Shown here piece after piece: positions 19,209 through 27,180 of a stretch of DNA of 64,000 nucleotides. Position 1 is the stretch's first letter, and each line of letters starts with the position of its first letter. Position numbers and translations under genes: made by a program. The notes under the pieces are model-generated. The model ran no database searches and had not been told where the DNA came from. It saw only the letters and a list, made by a program, of their open reading frames with translations. Source of the stretch: Celeribacter halophilus. Its GTDB lineage: Bacteria > Pseudomonadota > Alphaproteobacteria > Rhodobacterales > Rhodobacteraceae. The stretch covers positions 166,445 through 230,444 of the forward strand of contig NZ_FORY01000006.1 of the NCBI RefSeq assembly GCF_900114135.1. The letters run 5' to 3'.

Positions 19209-19793
19209 TCAGATCAGCTTGACCTGTGTCCCCACGGCGACCCGATCATACAGGTCAATAATCTGCTCGTTATACAGCCCGATACAACCGTCTGACGACC
19301 GCCTCCCGATCTTGCGCGTGTCATGGGTGCCGTGAATCCGGTAATACTGCCACGACAGATAGAGCGCACGCACCCCAAGCGGGTTTTGCGGCCCTGCGGG
19401 CACGGTCACAGGCAGACTCGGATCACGTTCGCGCATCGACGGCGTCGGCGTCCATGTCGGGTTCTTCACCTTCTTGATGACCTCCGTATAGCCGCGCCGC
19501 GTCAACTCATCCGAGATCGGCACAGAGGTCGGGTAGAGCTTGTAGCTGCCATCCGTCCCCCAGTAGTGCAGCGCGCGGCTCACGGTATCGGCGACAATCG
19601 CGCCCTTGCCGAGACTGTCGAAATGTTCGCGCCAGTCGATCCGGCGGAAGCTCGAAATATTTTGCCGCGTGGCAACACTGGATTGCAGCTCGTCCGGAAG
19701 CGTCAGCCCGATTTCTTCGGCAAAGGCTGCACGTCCCAGAAAGGGCGTGGCGAGACCAAGCGCAAGGAACCGCCGGCGTTTCATGTCAGACAT
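19209..19793 (-). CDS. L,D-transpeptidase (YkuD domain), exported
   Basis: 194 aa. The N-terminus MSDMKRRRFLALGLATPFLG is a Tat-like signal (RRRFLAL). The YkuD domain has the family pattern of a histidine (YRIHGTHDTRKIG) followed by the cysteine motif SSDGCIGLYN near residue 170. The catalytic cysteine is present, but the residue before GC, commonly H, N or S, is D and the usual arginine after GCI is G. Such enzymes form 3-3 cross-links in peptidoglycan or attach proteins to it in the periplasm. Stands alone, convergent with trpS. Confidence 0.88.
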   Translation of the reverse strand: MSDMKRRRFLALGLATPFLGRAAFAEEIGLTLPDELQSSVATRQNISSFRRIDWREHFDSLGKGAIVADTVSRALHYWGTDGSYKLYPTSVPISDELTRRGYTEVIKKVKNPTWTPTPSMRERDPSLPVTVPAGPQNPLGVRALYLSWQYYRIHGTHDTRKIGRRSSDGCIGLYNEQIIDLYDRVAVGTQVKLI

Positions 19794-19899
19794 TGATGGG
19801 CCTCATATGCATTTGGTGTGAGTTTTCCAAACACATCGCGAAATCCCCTTTCACCTTCAAATCACGAAGCGGTGACAGGCGTCAAACCGCCCTGCCGTG

Positions 19900-20072
19900 T
19901 CACATAAAGGTTTCAATGCGCCCCTATATCCGAGGGCAAGTGATACAGAATCAGTGTTGTCCCCGCCTGTTCCGTGTCGCTTGCGCCGCCTGTAGGCGCA
20001 TATTCTGATCGCCTTCCCCGACAGATCAGACCCTCATAGGACCCCCGGCTGCCCTGAGCCGGGGGTTTCTTT
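19900..20072 (+). ncRNA. Candidate small RNA or small-protein transcript
   Basis: Proposed only from structure: two stem-loops and a rho-independent terminator in a row with no other gene to account for them. The 5' end is not defined by a clear promoter; the value given is a guess. Within it ATG at 19916, 5 bases after AAAGG, opens a frame of 30 residues that is basic, carries a CCPRLFRVACAACRR tail and ends at 20008, so the transcript might instead encode a small cysteine-rich protein. It does not match SRP RNA, 6S RNA or tmRNA signatures that I can recall. Confidence 0.35.
20041..20072 (+). terminator. Rho-independent terminator of an unassigned transcript
   Basis: Perfect 10-bp stem ACCCCCGGCT / AGCCGGGGGT with loop GCCCTG, followed by TTTCTTTC. 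It ends 94 bp upstream of the Usp gene and is oriented to stop transcription arriving from 19.8-20.0 kb. Confidence 0.85.
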
Positions 20073-20165
20073 CACCTCTCACGTTGCACAGGTGGTTGCC
20101 TCTGCCGCCCGGCTCGGTCATCATCACGCAGATGCTCCGAATGGGGCCACAGCAAAGAGGCCAGA

Positions 20166-20621
20166 ATGCGCAAGTTTCTTGTGATCCTCGATGACAGCCG
20201 CGAATGTCTCAACGCCATGCGCTTTGCCGCCATGCGCGCGTCCAAATCCGGCGGCGGTGTCACCATCCTGTCAATCATCCCACCCGAGGAGTTCAACCAC
20301 TGGATCGGGGTGGCCGATCTGATGCGCGAGGAAACCCGCGACCGGATTGTTGCCCATTTCGAGGTCTTCGCCAAGTGGATGCGAGACCGGCAAGGGATTG
20401 ATCCCGATCTGGTGATCCGCGAAGGCGAAGCCGTGCACGAGATTTTGGCGCAGATCAAGGAAGACCCCGAAATCGGCGTGCTCGTGTTGGGCGCAGGCAC
20501 GGAAAAATCCGGCCCCGGCCCTCTGGTCGCGGCCATGAGCAAACAGGCAGGCTTCCTGCCAATCCCGATGACATTGGTGCCCGGAGAAATGTCCAAAGAA
20601 CGGCTGGAGGCCGTGACCTGA
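20166..20621 (+). CDS. Universal stress protein (UspA family)
   Basis: 151 aa single Usp domain. It begins RKFLVILDDSRECLNAMRFAAMRAS, the usual first strand and helix with the aspartates, and ends IGVLVLGAGTEKSGPGPLVAAMS, a variant of the ATP-binding G-2x-G-9x-G-(S/T) loop, so nucleotide binding is likely. Function in this organism unknown. The DUF2267 gene follows by one base, which makes the two a transcription unit. Confidence 0.9.
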   Translation: MRKFLVILDDSRECLNAMRFAAMRASKSGGGVTILSIIPPEEFNHWIGVADLMREETRDRIVAHFEVFAKWMRDRQGIDPDLVIREGEAVHEILAQIKEDPEIGVLVLGAGTEKSGPGPLVAAMSKQAGFLPIPMTLVPGEMSKERLEAVT

Positions 20622-20622
20622 C

Positions 20623-21087
20623 ATGACGATACCTTGGAGCTATCTACACTCCGAGCAGGAATTCGCCTCCTTTCTCAAGGATGCCCGCGACCGCATGGGG
20701 CAGGCCATAGAGGACGATGAGATGGCCTACACCGCCGTGGAGGGTGTCTTGCAGGTCTTCCGCCGCCGCCTTACCCCGCCTCAGGTGATCGCCTTTGGAA
20801 ATATCCTTCCATCGACCTTACGCGCGATGCTGGTCTACAACTGGCGCGTTGATGCCATGCCCCTGCCCTTTGGCACCCGTTCGGAAATGATCCGTGAGGC
20901 GCAATCCGTGCGTAAAGAACACAACATCACGCCGCTCAATGTCATCGACGCCACAGCCTATGCGCTTTGGCGTCATTGCAACCATCGCGATCTCTCGCAG
21001 GTGCTGGCCAATATCGGGCCGGAAGCGGTCACATTCTGGGAGGTTCGCGGGGTTCCGCCCTCGGAGATTGCGCAGCGGAACATCTGA
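20623..21087 (+). CDS. DUF2267 domain protein
   Basis: 154 aa, soluble, mostly helical. The sequence (FLKDARDRMGQAIEDDEMAYTAVEGVLQVFRRRLTPPQVIAFGNILPSTLRAMLVYNWR) matches the pattern of DUF2267 proteins, which have no proven function. Its start is 1 base after the Usp stop. DUF2267 and Usp genes often sit among stress-tolerance genes, suggesting a stress role, but nothing catalytic is visible. Confidence 0.72.
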   Translation: MTIPWSYLHSEQEFASFLKDARDRMGQAIEDDEMAYTAVEGVLQVFRRRLTPPQVIAFGNILPSTLRAMLVYNWRVDAMPLPFGTRSEMIREAQSVRKEHNITPLNVIDATAYALWRHCNHRDLSQVLANIGPEAVTFWEVRGVPPSEIAQRNI

Positions 21088-21094
21088 CGTTACA

Positions 21095-21111
21095 CTTAGA
21101 ACCGTTCTAAA
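21095..21111 (+). promoter_or_regulatory. Irr-type iron control element upstream of nfu
   Basis: The sequence cTTAGAAccgTTCTAAA contains a perfect inverted repeat TTAGAA-N3-TTCTAA and matches the alphaproteobacterial Irr box (consensus recalled as TTTAGAA-N3-TTCTAAA) at all but the first base. It lies directly 5' of a TTGACT -35 candidate. Irr responds to haem/iron status, and iron-sulfur genes are known members of its regulon, which fits nfu. Confidence 0.75.
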
Positions 21112-21113
21112 TC

Positions 21114-21142
21114 TTGACTTTCCGCGTCAAAAGGCGCATATC
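21114..21142 (+). promoter_or_regulatory. Candidate promoter of nfu
   Basis: TTGACT at 21114-21119 and CATATC at 21137-21142 with a 17-base spacer. The Irr box ends 3 bases before the -35 element, so a bound regulator would contact or block RNA polymerase. Confidence 0.5.
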
Positions 21143-21169
21143 CGACTGCAAAACTTAGGAATACGCGCC

Positions 21170-21736
21170 ATGTTCATCCAGACCGAATCCACGCCGAACC
21201 CCGCAACCCTGAAATTCCTGCCCGGCCAGACTGTTCTGGAAACCGGCACGGCGGATTTCACCTCACCCGAAGCTGCGGAAACCTCGCCTCTGGCACAGCG
21301 CATCTTCAAGGTGGGCCACGTCTCTGCCGTGTTCTTCGGCACGGATTTCGTCACCGTGACCAAGGACGAGGACACCGACTGGGATCACGTCAAACCCGCC
21401 ATCCTCGGTGCCATCATGGAACATTTCCAGTCAGGCGAACCGGTCATGGGCGGTCAGGGCGCGACCCCTGCGGGCGGTCATGCCGCGCACGACGGGCCGG
21501 ATAGCGAGATCATCACGCAGATCAAAGAGCTTCTGGATACCCGCGTCCGTCCGGCTGTGGCCCAAGACGGTGGCGACATCACCTTCCACGGCTTTGATCG
21601 CGGCATAGTCTACCTGCATATGCAAGGTGCCTGCGCAGGCTGCCCCTCTTCCACGCTGACGCTGAAAATGGGCATCGAAAACCTGCTGCGCCATTACATC
21701 CCCGAAGTGCTCGAAGTGCGCCCCGTCGCAGCCTAA
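21170..21736 (+). CDS. nfu: NifU/Nfu family iron-sulfur carrier protein
   Basis: 188 aa. N-terminal Nfu_N domain (MFIQTESTPNPATLKFLPGQTV) and C-terminal NifU domain with the cluster-binding GACAGCPSSTLTLKMGIENLLR (CxxC at about residues 151-154). Transfers assembled Fe-S clusters to apoproteins. The frame stays open upstream, but ATG at 21170 with AGGA 9 bases before it starts the conserved sequence. Preceded by an Irr-type iron box. The next gene begins one base after the stop. Confidence 0.94.
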   Translation: MFIQTESTPNPATLKFLPGQTVLETGTADFTSPEAAETSPLAQRIFKVGHVSAVFFGTDFVTVTKDEDTDWDHVKPAILGAIMEHFQSGEPVMGGQGATPAGGHAAHDGPDSEIITQIKELLDTRVRPAVAQDGGDITFHGFDRGIVYLHMQGACAGCPSSTLTLKMGIENLLRHYIPEVLEVRPVAA

Positions 21737-22168
21737 GTGACCGATTTCACACCAGATATGCTTGCAGCGCTTCATGCGGCAAGTTTCGACACGCCCCGCC
21801 CTTGGTCCGCGACCGAGTTTGCGGGGCTTTTGTCCATGAAAGACGTGTTTCTGACCACGGGAGCGGGGCCGTCCTTTGCACTCGGGCGCTATGTGCCAGA
21901 CGAGGTCGAACTTCTCACCATCGCCGTCTCCCCGGAGGCCCGCGGGCGCGGTTTGGGACGGGCCATGCTGCGCCGCTATGAGGCCGAAGCGCAAAACCGT
22001 GGCGCAACGCAGTCTTTTCTCGAAGTCGCAGCCAACAACATTCCCGCGATTTCTCTCTATCTTTCCGAAGGCTACAGCGAATCCGGCCACCGCAAAGCCT
22101 ATTACACCGCACCAGACGGCACCAAGATCGACGCGCGGATGTTCACAAAGCGCATAAATCAGACGTGA
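21737..22168 (+). CDS. rimI: GNAT family N-acetyltransferase, RimI-like
   Basis: 143 aa with a GTG start directly after the nfu TAA. GNAT fold: VELLTIAVSPEARGRGLGRAMLRRYE is strand 4 and the acetyl-CoA pyrophosphate loop (RGRGLG), followed by FLEVAANNIPAISLYLSEGYSESGHRKAYY, the pattern of RimI-type acetyltransferases (LEVxxxNxxAxxLYxxxGF). RimI acetylates the N-terminus of ribosomal protein S18 in E. coli. In related genomes I recall tsaB between nfu and this gene; here there is no room for it. Confidence 0.8.
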   Translation: MTDFTPDMLAALHAASFDTPRPWSATEFAGLLSMKDVFLTTGAGPSFALGRYVPDEVELLTIAVSPEARGRGLGRAMLRRYEAEAQNRGATQSFLEVAANNIPAISLYLSEGYSESGHRKAYYTAPDGTKIDARMFTKRINQT

Positions 22169-22212
22169 CCCAACGTAAAAGCTGCGGCTTGGCCAAAATC
22201 TAACGCGCAACC

Positions 22213-22228
22213 ACGACCAAATGGTCAA
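22213..22228 (+). promoter_or_regulatory. RutR-type operator upstream of the nucleoside ABC transporter
   Basis: acGACCAaaTGGTCAA matches 12 of the 14 specified bases of the RutR consensus TTGACCAnnTGGTCAA known from E. coli; the core GACCA-N2-TGGTC is a perfect inverted repeat. RutR is a TetR-family repressor released by uracil/thymine. The site is 17 bases upstream of the -35 box of the transporter operon. A second, overlapping repeat CCAAAT/ATTTGG is also visible. Confidence 0.6.
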
Positions 22229-22245
22229 ATTTGGAAAAATCACTA

Positions 22246-22274
22246 TTGACGCTCCGTAAGGGACGCGCCCTAAT
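22246..22274 (+). promoter_or_regulatory. Candidate promoter of the BMP transporter operon
   Basis: TTGACG (22246-22251) and CCTAAT (22269-22274) separated by 17 bases, about 115 bases before the start codon of the substrate-binding protein gene. The long leader contains no recognisable riboswitch. Confidence 0.5.
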
Positions 22275-22389
22275 CCCTCCCAAGGCGAGACACTGCTCGC
22301 TTACACGGGCCGCGGCATGTGGGCGATCTCTTCCAGAGACTCATCCGCATGGAGCGCCCCAAGATCAGTCTATAACGGGAGACCAATCC

Positions 22390-23379
22390 ATGACCCTGAA
22401 AACCACGTTCCTCGGTGCCGCCGCTGCGCTGGCCCTGACCTCCGGTGCCGCTCTGGCCGATCCCGCTCTCATCTTCGACCTTGGTGGCAAGTTCGACAAA
22501 TCCTTCAACGAAAGCTCCTATAACGGGGCCGAACGCTGGGCTGCCGAAACCGGCGGAACCTATCGTGACCTCGAATTGCAGTCCGATGCCCAGCGCGAAC
22601 AGGCGCTCCGCCGCTTTGCCGACAACGGCTTCAACCCGATTGTTATGGCCGGTTTTTCCTTCTCCACCGCGCTTGAAACCGTTGCTGCGGATTTCCCCGA
22701 TACGAAATTCGTGATCATCGACGGCGTCGCTGATGCGCCGAACGTGCGCTCGATCGTGTTCAAAGAGGAAGAAGGCTCCTATCTGGCCGGTATCGCCGCC
22801 GCCTATGCCGCCGAAGGTGACACCGTGTCCTTCATCGGCGGTATGGACATTCCGCTGATCTCCAAATTCGCTTGCGGCTACGCGCAAGGCTTCAAATCCG
22901 TGAAACCCGAAGGCAATGTGATCGTCAACATGACCGGCACGACCCCTGCGGCATGGAATGACCCTGTGAAAGGTGGCGAACTGACCCGTGCGCAAAAATC
23001 GGCTGGGTCCGAAGTTGTGTTTGCCGCCGCTGGCGGGACCGGTCTTGGTGTTCTGCAAACCGCCGCAGACGAAGGCATGTTGGCCATCGGTGTGGACAGC
23101 AACCAGAACTATCTGCAACCGGGCCATGTGCTGACCTCCATGGTCAAACGCGTGGACAACGCAGTCTATGATGCATTCACACAAGGCGCGGACATTGAAA
23201 CCGGTCTCTTTGTGATGGGTCTTGAAAACGAAGGCGTTGCACTCGCCATCGACGAGTATAACGAAGCGCTGATCACTCCGGAAATGAAGGCCGCGATCGA
23301 CGAAGCCACCGCGAAAATCATCTCCGGCGACGTCGTGGTGCATGACTACATGTCCGACGAAACCTGCCCGGCTTACTAA
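22390..23379 (+). CDS. BMP family nucleoside-binding protein of an ABC transporter
   Basis: 329 aa. Signal peptide MTLKTTFLGAAAALALTSGAALA, then a BMP/PnrA (TmpC) periplasmic binding domain: ALIFDLGGKFDKSFNESSYNGAERW, VFKEEEGSYLAGIAAAYAAEGDTVSFIGGMDIPLI, KSAGSEVVFAAAGGTGLGVLQTAADEGMLAIGVDSNQNYL. The DxxGxxDxSFN motif binds nucleosides in PnrA. No lipobox cysteine, so it is soluble in the periplasm. First gene of a four-gene transporter operon with permeases of the matching family. Start at ATG 22390 behind GGGAGA; an upstream frame is open but lacks homology. Confidence 0.92.
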   Translation: MTLKTTFLGAAAALALTSGAALADPALIFDLGGKFDKSFNESSYNGAERWAAETGGTYRDLELQSDAQREQALRRFADNGFNPIVMAGFSFSTALETVAADFPDTKFVIIDGVADAPNVRSIVFKEEEGSYLAGIAAAYAAEGDTVSFIGGMDIPLISKFACGYAQGFKSVKPEGNVIVNMTGTTPAAWNDPVKGGELTRAQKSAGSEVVFAAAGGTGLGVLQTAADEGMLAIGVDSNQNYLQPGHVLTSMVKRVDNAVYDAFTQGADIETGLFVMGLENEGVALAIDEYNEALITPEMKAAIDEATAKIISGDVVVHDYMSDETCPAY

Positions 23380-23391
23380 GGTAGGTCGCGC

Positions 23392-24978
23392 ATGAGCGTT
23401 CAGAACGAGACGGGGCGACAGGCGACTGTCGCCCCCACCGCATCCGCCCCCGCCATTGAATTGCGCGGGATTTCCAAAGCATTCGGGCCGGTTCAGGCCA
23501 ACAAGGACATTTCGATCTCCGTCGCCAAGGGCTCGATCCACGGCATCATCGGTGAAAACGGCGCAGGCAAGTCCACGCTGATGTCGATCCTTTACGGCTT
23601 TTACAAAGCCGATGCGGGTGAGATCCTGATCAACGGCAAAGAGGTCGAGATCACCGACAGTCAGGAGGCCATCGCCGCCGGTATCGGCATGGTGTTTCAG
23701 CACTTCAAACTCGTGGAAAACTTCACGGTTCTGGAGAATGTGATTCTGGGGGCCGAGGACGGCAAACTGTTGAAACCGTCGCTTGCCAAGGCACGCAAGC
23801 TGTTGAAACAACTCTCGGACGAATATGAACTCTCCGTCGATCCGGACGCCTTGATCGAAGACCTCTCCGTGGGCCACCAGCAACGGGTCGAGATTCTCAA
23901 GGCGCTCTACCGTCAGGCCGATATCCTGATCCTCGACGAACCTACCGGCGTGCTGACCCCTGCCGAGGCCGATCACCTGTTCCGTATTCTCGAAGGGCTC
24001 AGGGATCAGGGCAAAACCATCATCCTGATCACCCACAAGCTGCGCGAGATCATGGAGATCACCGACACCGTCTCCGTCATGCGGCGCGGTGAAATGACCG
24101 CGACGGTCAAAACCAAAGACACCTCGCCGGAAGAACTGGCCGAGTTGATGGTCGGGCGCAAAGTCCTTCTGCGTGTCGACAAGACCCCAGCCAAACCGGG
24201 CAAGCCCGTGATCGAGGTCGAGAATCTCGAAGTCATCGACGAACAGGGCGTCAAGCGGCTCAAGGGCATTGACCTCATGGTGCGCCAAGGCGAAATCCTT
24301 GGCATTTGCGGTGTTGCGGGCAACGGCCAGACCGAGCTGCTCGAAGTGTTGGGCGGCTATATGGAAGGCACCGGCACGATCCGCATGAATGGCGAAGAGA
24401 TCGACCTGACCGGCAAATATTCCGATGGCCAGTCCCGTCGCGCCCGTGGCATTTCCCATGTGCCCGAAGACCGCCATGACGAAGGTTTGATCCTCGAGTT
24501 TCAGGCTTGGGAAAACATGATCTTCGGTTATCACCACGACCCGAAATATCAGAAGAATGCGCTTTTGATGGACAATGCGGGGATCAAGGCGATGACGCAG
24601 GTGAGCATGGACAAATTCGATGTCCGGCCCCCGAATCCCAAACTCGAAGCCAAAAGCTTCTCCGGCGGCAACCAGCAGAAAATCGTGCTGGCCCGCGAGA
24701 TCGAGCGCAACCCCGACCTGCTGCTCGTCGGGCAACCGACCCGCGGCGTGGACATCGGCGCAATCGAGTTTATCCACCAACAAATCGTGGCGCTCCGTGA
24801 CGAGGGCAAGGCAATCCTTCTGGTCTCCGTGGAACTTGACGAAATCCTGTCGCTGTCCGACCGGATCGTTGTCATGTTCGATGGCCGGATCATGGGCGAG
24901 CGCCTGCCAAGCGAGACCAACGAAGGTGAACTGGGCCTGATGATGGCCGGCATCACCGATGAGGAGAAGGCACAATGA
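23392..24978 (+). CDS. Nucleoside ABC transporter, tandem ATP-binding protein
   Basis: 528 aa with two ABC cassettes, the layout of sugar/nucleoside importers (RbsA, NupA/YufO). The first cassette has GENGAGKST (Walker A), FQHFKLVENFTVLENV and LSVGHQQRVEILKAL with LILDEPTGVLTP. The second has the degenerate Walker A GVAGNGQTEL, FSGGNQQKIVLAREI and the ATPase end LLVGQPTRGVDIGAIEF. The second P-loop lacks the GKS/T lysine, normal for this class. Starts 12 bases after the binding-protein gene; ends in a 4-base overlap with the first permease. Confidence 0.93.
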   Translation: MSVQNETGRQATVAPTASAPAIELRGISKAFGPVQANKDISISVAKGSIHGIIGENGAGKSTLMSILYGFYKADAGEILINGKEVEITDSQEAIAAGIGMVFQHFKLVENFTVLENVILGAEDGKLLKPSLAKARKLLKQLSDEYELSVDPDALIEDLSVGHQQRVEILKALYRQADILILDEPTGVLTPAEADHLFRILEGLRDQGKTIILITHKLREIMEITDTVSVMRRGEMTATVKTKDTSPEELAELMVGRKVLLRVDKTPAKPGKPVIEVENLEVIDEQGVKRLKGIDLMVRQGEILGICGVAGNGQTELLEVLGGYMEGTGTIRMNGEEIDLTGKYSDGQSRRARGISHVPEDRHDEGLILEFQAWENMIFGYHHDPKYQKNALLMDNAGIKAMTQVSMDKFDVRPPNPKLEAKSFSGGNQQKIVLAREIERNPDLLLVGQPTRGVDIGAIEFIHQQIVALRDEGKAILLVSVELDEILSLSDRIVVMFDGRIMGERLPSETNEGELGLMMAGITDEEKAQ

Positions 24979-26078
24979 ACAAGATGCCGAAATGGGCGGA
25001 CGCCGTCCTCATTCCCCTGATTTCCATTCTACTGGCGTTTTTCTTTTCCGGTCTGGTGATCTGGGCCATTGGGAAGGATCCGGTGGTAGCGATCAAAACC
25101 ATGGTGGACGGGGCTTTTGGCTCCACCTCCGGGATCAGCTACACGCTCTATTACGCCACCAACTTCATCTTTACCGGCCTTGCGGTGGCCGTGGCCTATC
25201 ATGCGCGGCTTTTCAACATCGGCGGCGAAGGTCAGGCGATGCTGGGCGGGCTGGGCGTGACGCTTGTCTGTCTGGCTGTTCCGTGGCCGCACTGGACGCT
25301 GGCGCTCCCTGCGGCGATGATCGGCGGGGCACTGTTCGGCGCGGCATGGGCTTTTATCCCCGCATGGCTTCAGGCCAAGCGTGGCAGCCATATCGTGATC
25401 ACCACGATCATGTTCAACTACATCGGCGCGGCACTTCTGGGCTATTTGCTGACCCGTGTGTTGAAGGTCAAAGGCTCTATGGTCACAGAAAGTGCGCGCT
25501 TTCCAGAAGGCGCACATTTGCCGAATTTCTCCGAGATTTTCGCCCCTCTGGGCATCAACTTCTCACCCAACGCGCCAGCCAACATGGCGTTTTTCGTCGC
25601 GCTTCTGTGCACCTTCCTGTTCTGGATCCTGATCTGGAAAACCCGTCTGGGCTATGAAATCCGCGCCTATGGCCAGTCGGAAACCGCCGCGAAATACGCA
25701 GGTATCGCACCGGCCCGTATCGTCATCATCGCCATGCTGATCTCCGGCGCGCTGGCGGGCCTCATGGCGATCAACAACGTGATGGGCGAGGCGGAGCGCC
25801 TGATCGACAACGCGGTCGAAGGGGCGGGCTTTATCGGCATCGCCGTGGCACTCATGGGGCGCAACCACCCCATCGGCATCCTTCTGGCCGCGCTGCTTTT
25901 CGGCTTTCTCTACCAAGGCGGCGCAGAACTTTCGTTCTGGGAATCGATCCCGCGGGAGCTGGTCGTGGTCATTCAGGCGCTCGTGATCATGTTCACTGGC
26001 GCGCTGGACAATATGGTGCGGATGCCGCTCGAAAAAATCTTCGTGGCCCTGAGCAAAGACAAAAAGAAGGAGGCCTAA
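24975..26078 (+). CDS. Nucleoside ABC transporter permease 1
   Basis: 367 aa, about ten hydrophobic segments, BPD_transp_2 family. Conserved block YHARLFNIGGEGQAMLGGLG near residue 75 and IAGLAPARIV-type EAA-like region GQSETAAKYAGIAPARIVIIAMLISGALAGLMAINN. Pairs with the next gene to form the channel. ATGA overlap with the ATPase gene. Confidence 0.92.
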   Translation: MNKMPKWADAVLIPLISILLAFFFSGLVIWAIGKDPVVAIKTMVDGAFGSTSGISYTLYYATNFIFTGLAVAVAYHARLFNIGGEGQAMLGGLGVTLVCLAVPWPHWTLALPAAMIGGALFGAAWAFIPAWLQAKRGSHIVITTIMFNYIGAALLGYLLTRVLKVKGSMVTESARFPEGAHLPNFSEIFAPLGINFSPNAPANMAFFVALLCTFLFWILIWKTRLGYEIRAYGQSETAAKYAGIAPARIVIIAMLISGALAGLMAINNVMGEAERLIDNAVEGAGFIGIAVALMGRNHPIGILLAALLFGFLYQGGAELSFWESIPRELVVVIQALVIMFTGALDNMVRMPLEKIFVALSKDKKKEA

Positions 26079-26081
26079 GAC

Positions 26082-27044
26082 ATGGATTATCTCACGATCC
26101 TCCAGATTCTCGATAGTGCCCTGCGACTGGCCACCCCTCTTTTGCTGACCTGTCTGGCCGGTCTGTTTTCCGAACGCGCAGGCGTGGTGGACATCGGGCT
26201 TGAAGGCAAACTGCTTGCCGCTGCCTTCCTTGCGGGGGCTGCTGCTGCCGTCACCGGCTCCATCTGGATCGGGCTTCTGGCTGGTGTGCTGGGGTCTCTG
26301 GCTTTTTCCATGCTGCATGGTCTGGCCTCGATCACCTTCCAAGGGGATCAGCTCATCTCCGGTGTGGCGCTCAACTTCCTTGCCGCCGGTCTGACCGTCG
26401 TGATTGGTCAAAGCTGGTTCAAACTGGGCGGGCGTACCCCGTCGCTCTCGGGAGACGGGCGTTTCAGCGAATGGAACCTGCCCTTTTCCGACGCGATGGC
26501 GAAAATCCCCGTGGTCGGCCCCGCCTATGACGAGTTGATATCCGGCCACACGGCGCTGACCTATCTGGCCTTCCTCGCGGTGCCTCTCTCATGGTGGGTG
26601 CTCTATCGGTCGCGTTTCGGGCTGCGCCTGCGGGCTGTGGGCGAAAACCCCGGCGCTGTGGATACCGCAGGGATTTCGGTCGTCCGGCTCCGCTACTCCG
26701 CGCTCGTCATTGCGGGCGTGCTCTGTGGTCTTGCTGGCACCTACCTTGCCTCTCTGGCCGCAGGCTTCGTCAAGGATATGTCCGCAGGCCGTGGCTACAT
26801 CGCTCTGGCGGCACTGATCTTCGCCAAATGGCGGCCTTGGTATGCGCTTTGGGCAACGCTGCTCTTTGGTCTTCTGGAAGCCATCGGCAACCGTTACCAG
26901 TCCATCGCTCTGGGCGATTTCGTCATCCCTGTGCAATTCATGCAAGCCCTACCCTACATCCTGACCGTGATCATTCTCGCGGGCTTTGTCGGCAAGGCCA
27001 TACCGCCACGCGCCAGCGGGCAATCCTACGTCAAGGAACGCTAA
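26082..27044 (+). CDS. Nucleoside ABC transporter permease 2
   Basis: 320 aa, eight or so hydrophobic segments, BPD_transp_2 family. Conserved GLFSERAGVVDIGLEGKLLAAAF, FQGDQLISGVALNFLAAGLTVV, and the cytoplasmic coupling segment RAVGENPGAVDTAGISVVRLRYSALVIAGVLCGLAG. Last gene of the operon; a terminator follows after 31 bases. Together with the BMP protein this makes a complete importer, probably for nucleosides. Confidence 0.92.
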   Translation: MDYLTILQILDSALRLATPLLLTCLAGLFSERAGVVDIGLEGKLLAAAFLAGAAAAVTGSIWIGLLAGVLGSLAFSMLHGLASITFQGDQLISGVALNFLAAGLTVVIGQSWFKLGGRTPSLSGDGRFSEWNLPFSDAMAKIPVVGPAYDELISGHTALTYLAFLAVPLSWWVLYRSRFGLRLRAVGENPGAVDTAGISVVRLRYSALVIAGVLCGLAGTYLASLAAGFVKDMSAGRGYIALAALIFAKWRPWYALWATLLFGLLEAIGNRYQSIALGDFVIPVQFMQALPYILTVIILAGFVGKAIPPRASGQSYVKER

Positions 27045-27075
27045 AGTCGTCTACAGGCGACCATAATGTTGAAAG

Positions 27076-27099
27076 CGGGCCTCAGGGCCCGTTTTTCTT
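27076..27099 (+). terminator. Rho-independent terminator of the nucleoside transporter operon
   Basis: 6-bp GC stem CGGGCC / GGCCCG with loop TCAG, followed by TTTTTCTTTT. Confidence 0.85.
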
Positions 27100-27180
27100 T
27101 TGATCGGCAAGGCTCACTATTTGACGAAACGGCAAAATCATTGCATTGCTGGATAAAGACGCGGCGAAAGACAAACCCCC

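Larger units (their letters stand above)
19794..20165. other. 372-bp intergenic region with three consecutive hairpins
   Basis: Between the L,D-transpeptidase start and the Usp gene. It holds, on the plus strand, hairpin arms TGCGCC/GGCGCA (19982-20000), TCTGATC/GATCAGA (20004-20030) and a strong terminator (20041-20066). No flanking gene needs this terminator, because the upstream gene is transcribed away from it. A 30-codon frame (19916-20008) lies across the first hairpin. The rest shows nothing I recognise. Confidence 0.6.

Noticed and set aside
19850..20066. SRP RNA, 6S RNA or tmRNA at the structured intergenic region
   Set aside because: The SRP GGAAGC/GCAGG-type core, a 6S-like long central bubble and tmRNA-like tRNA ends are all missing; kept only as an unassigned candidate.
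22270..24975. A 901-codon open frame antisense to the nucleoside transporter genes
   Set aside because: It mirrors the reading frame of the binding-protein and ATPase genes, whose motifs are unambiguous; such antisense frames are common in high-GC genes. Its translation is rich in H, G and D without any recognisable motif.
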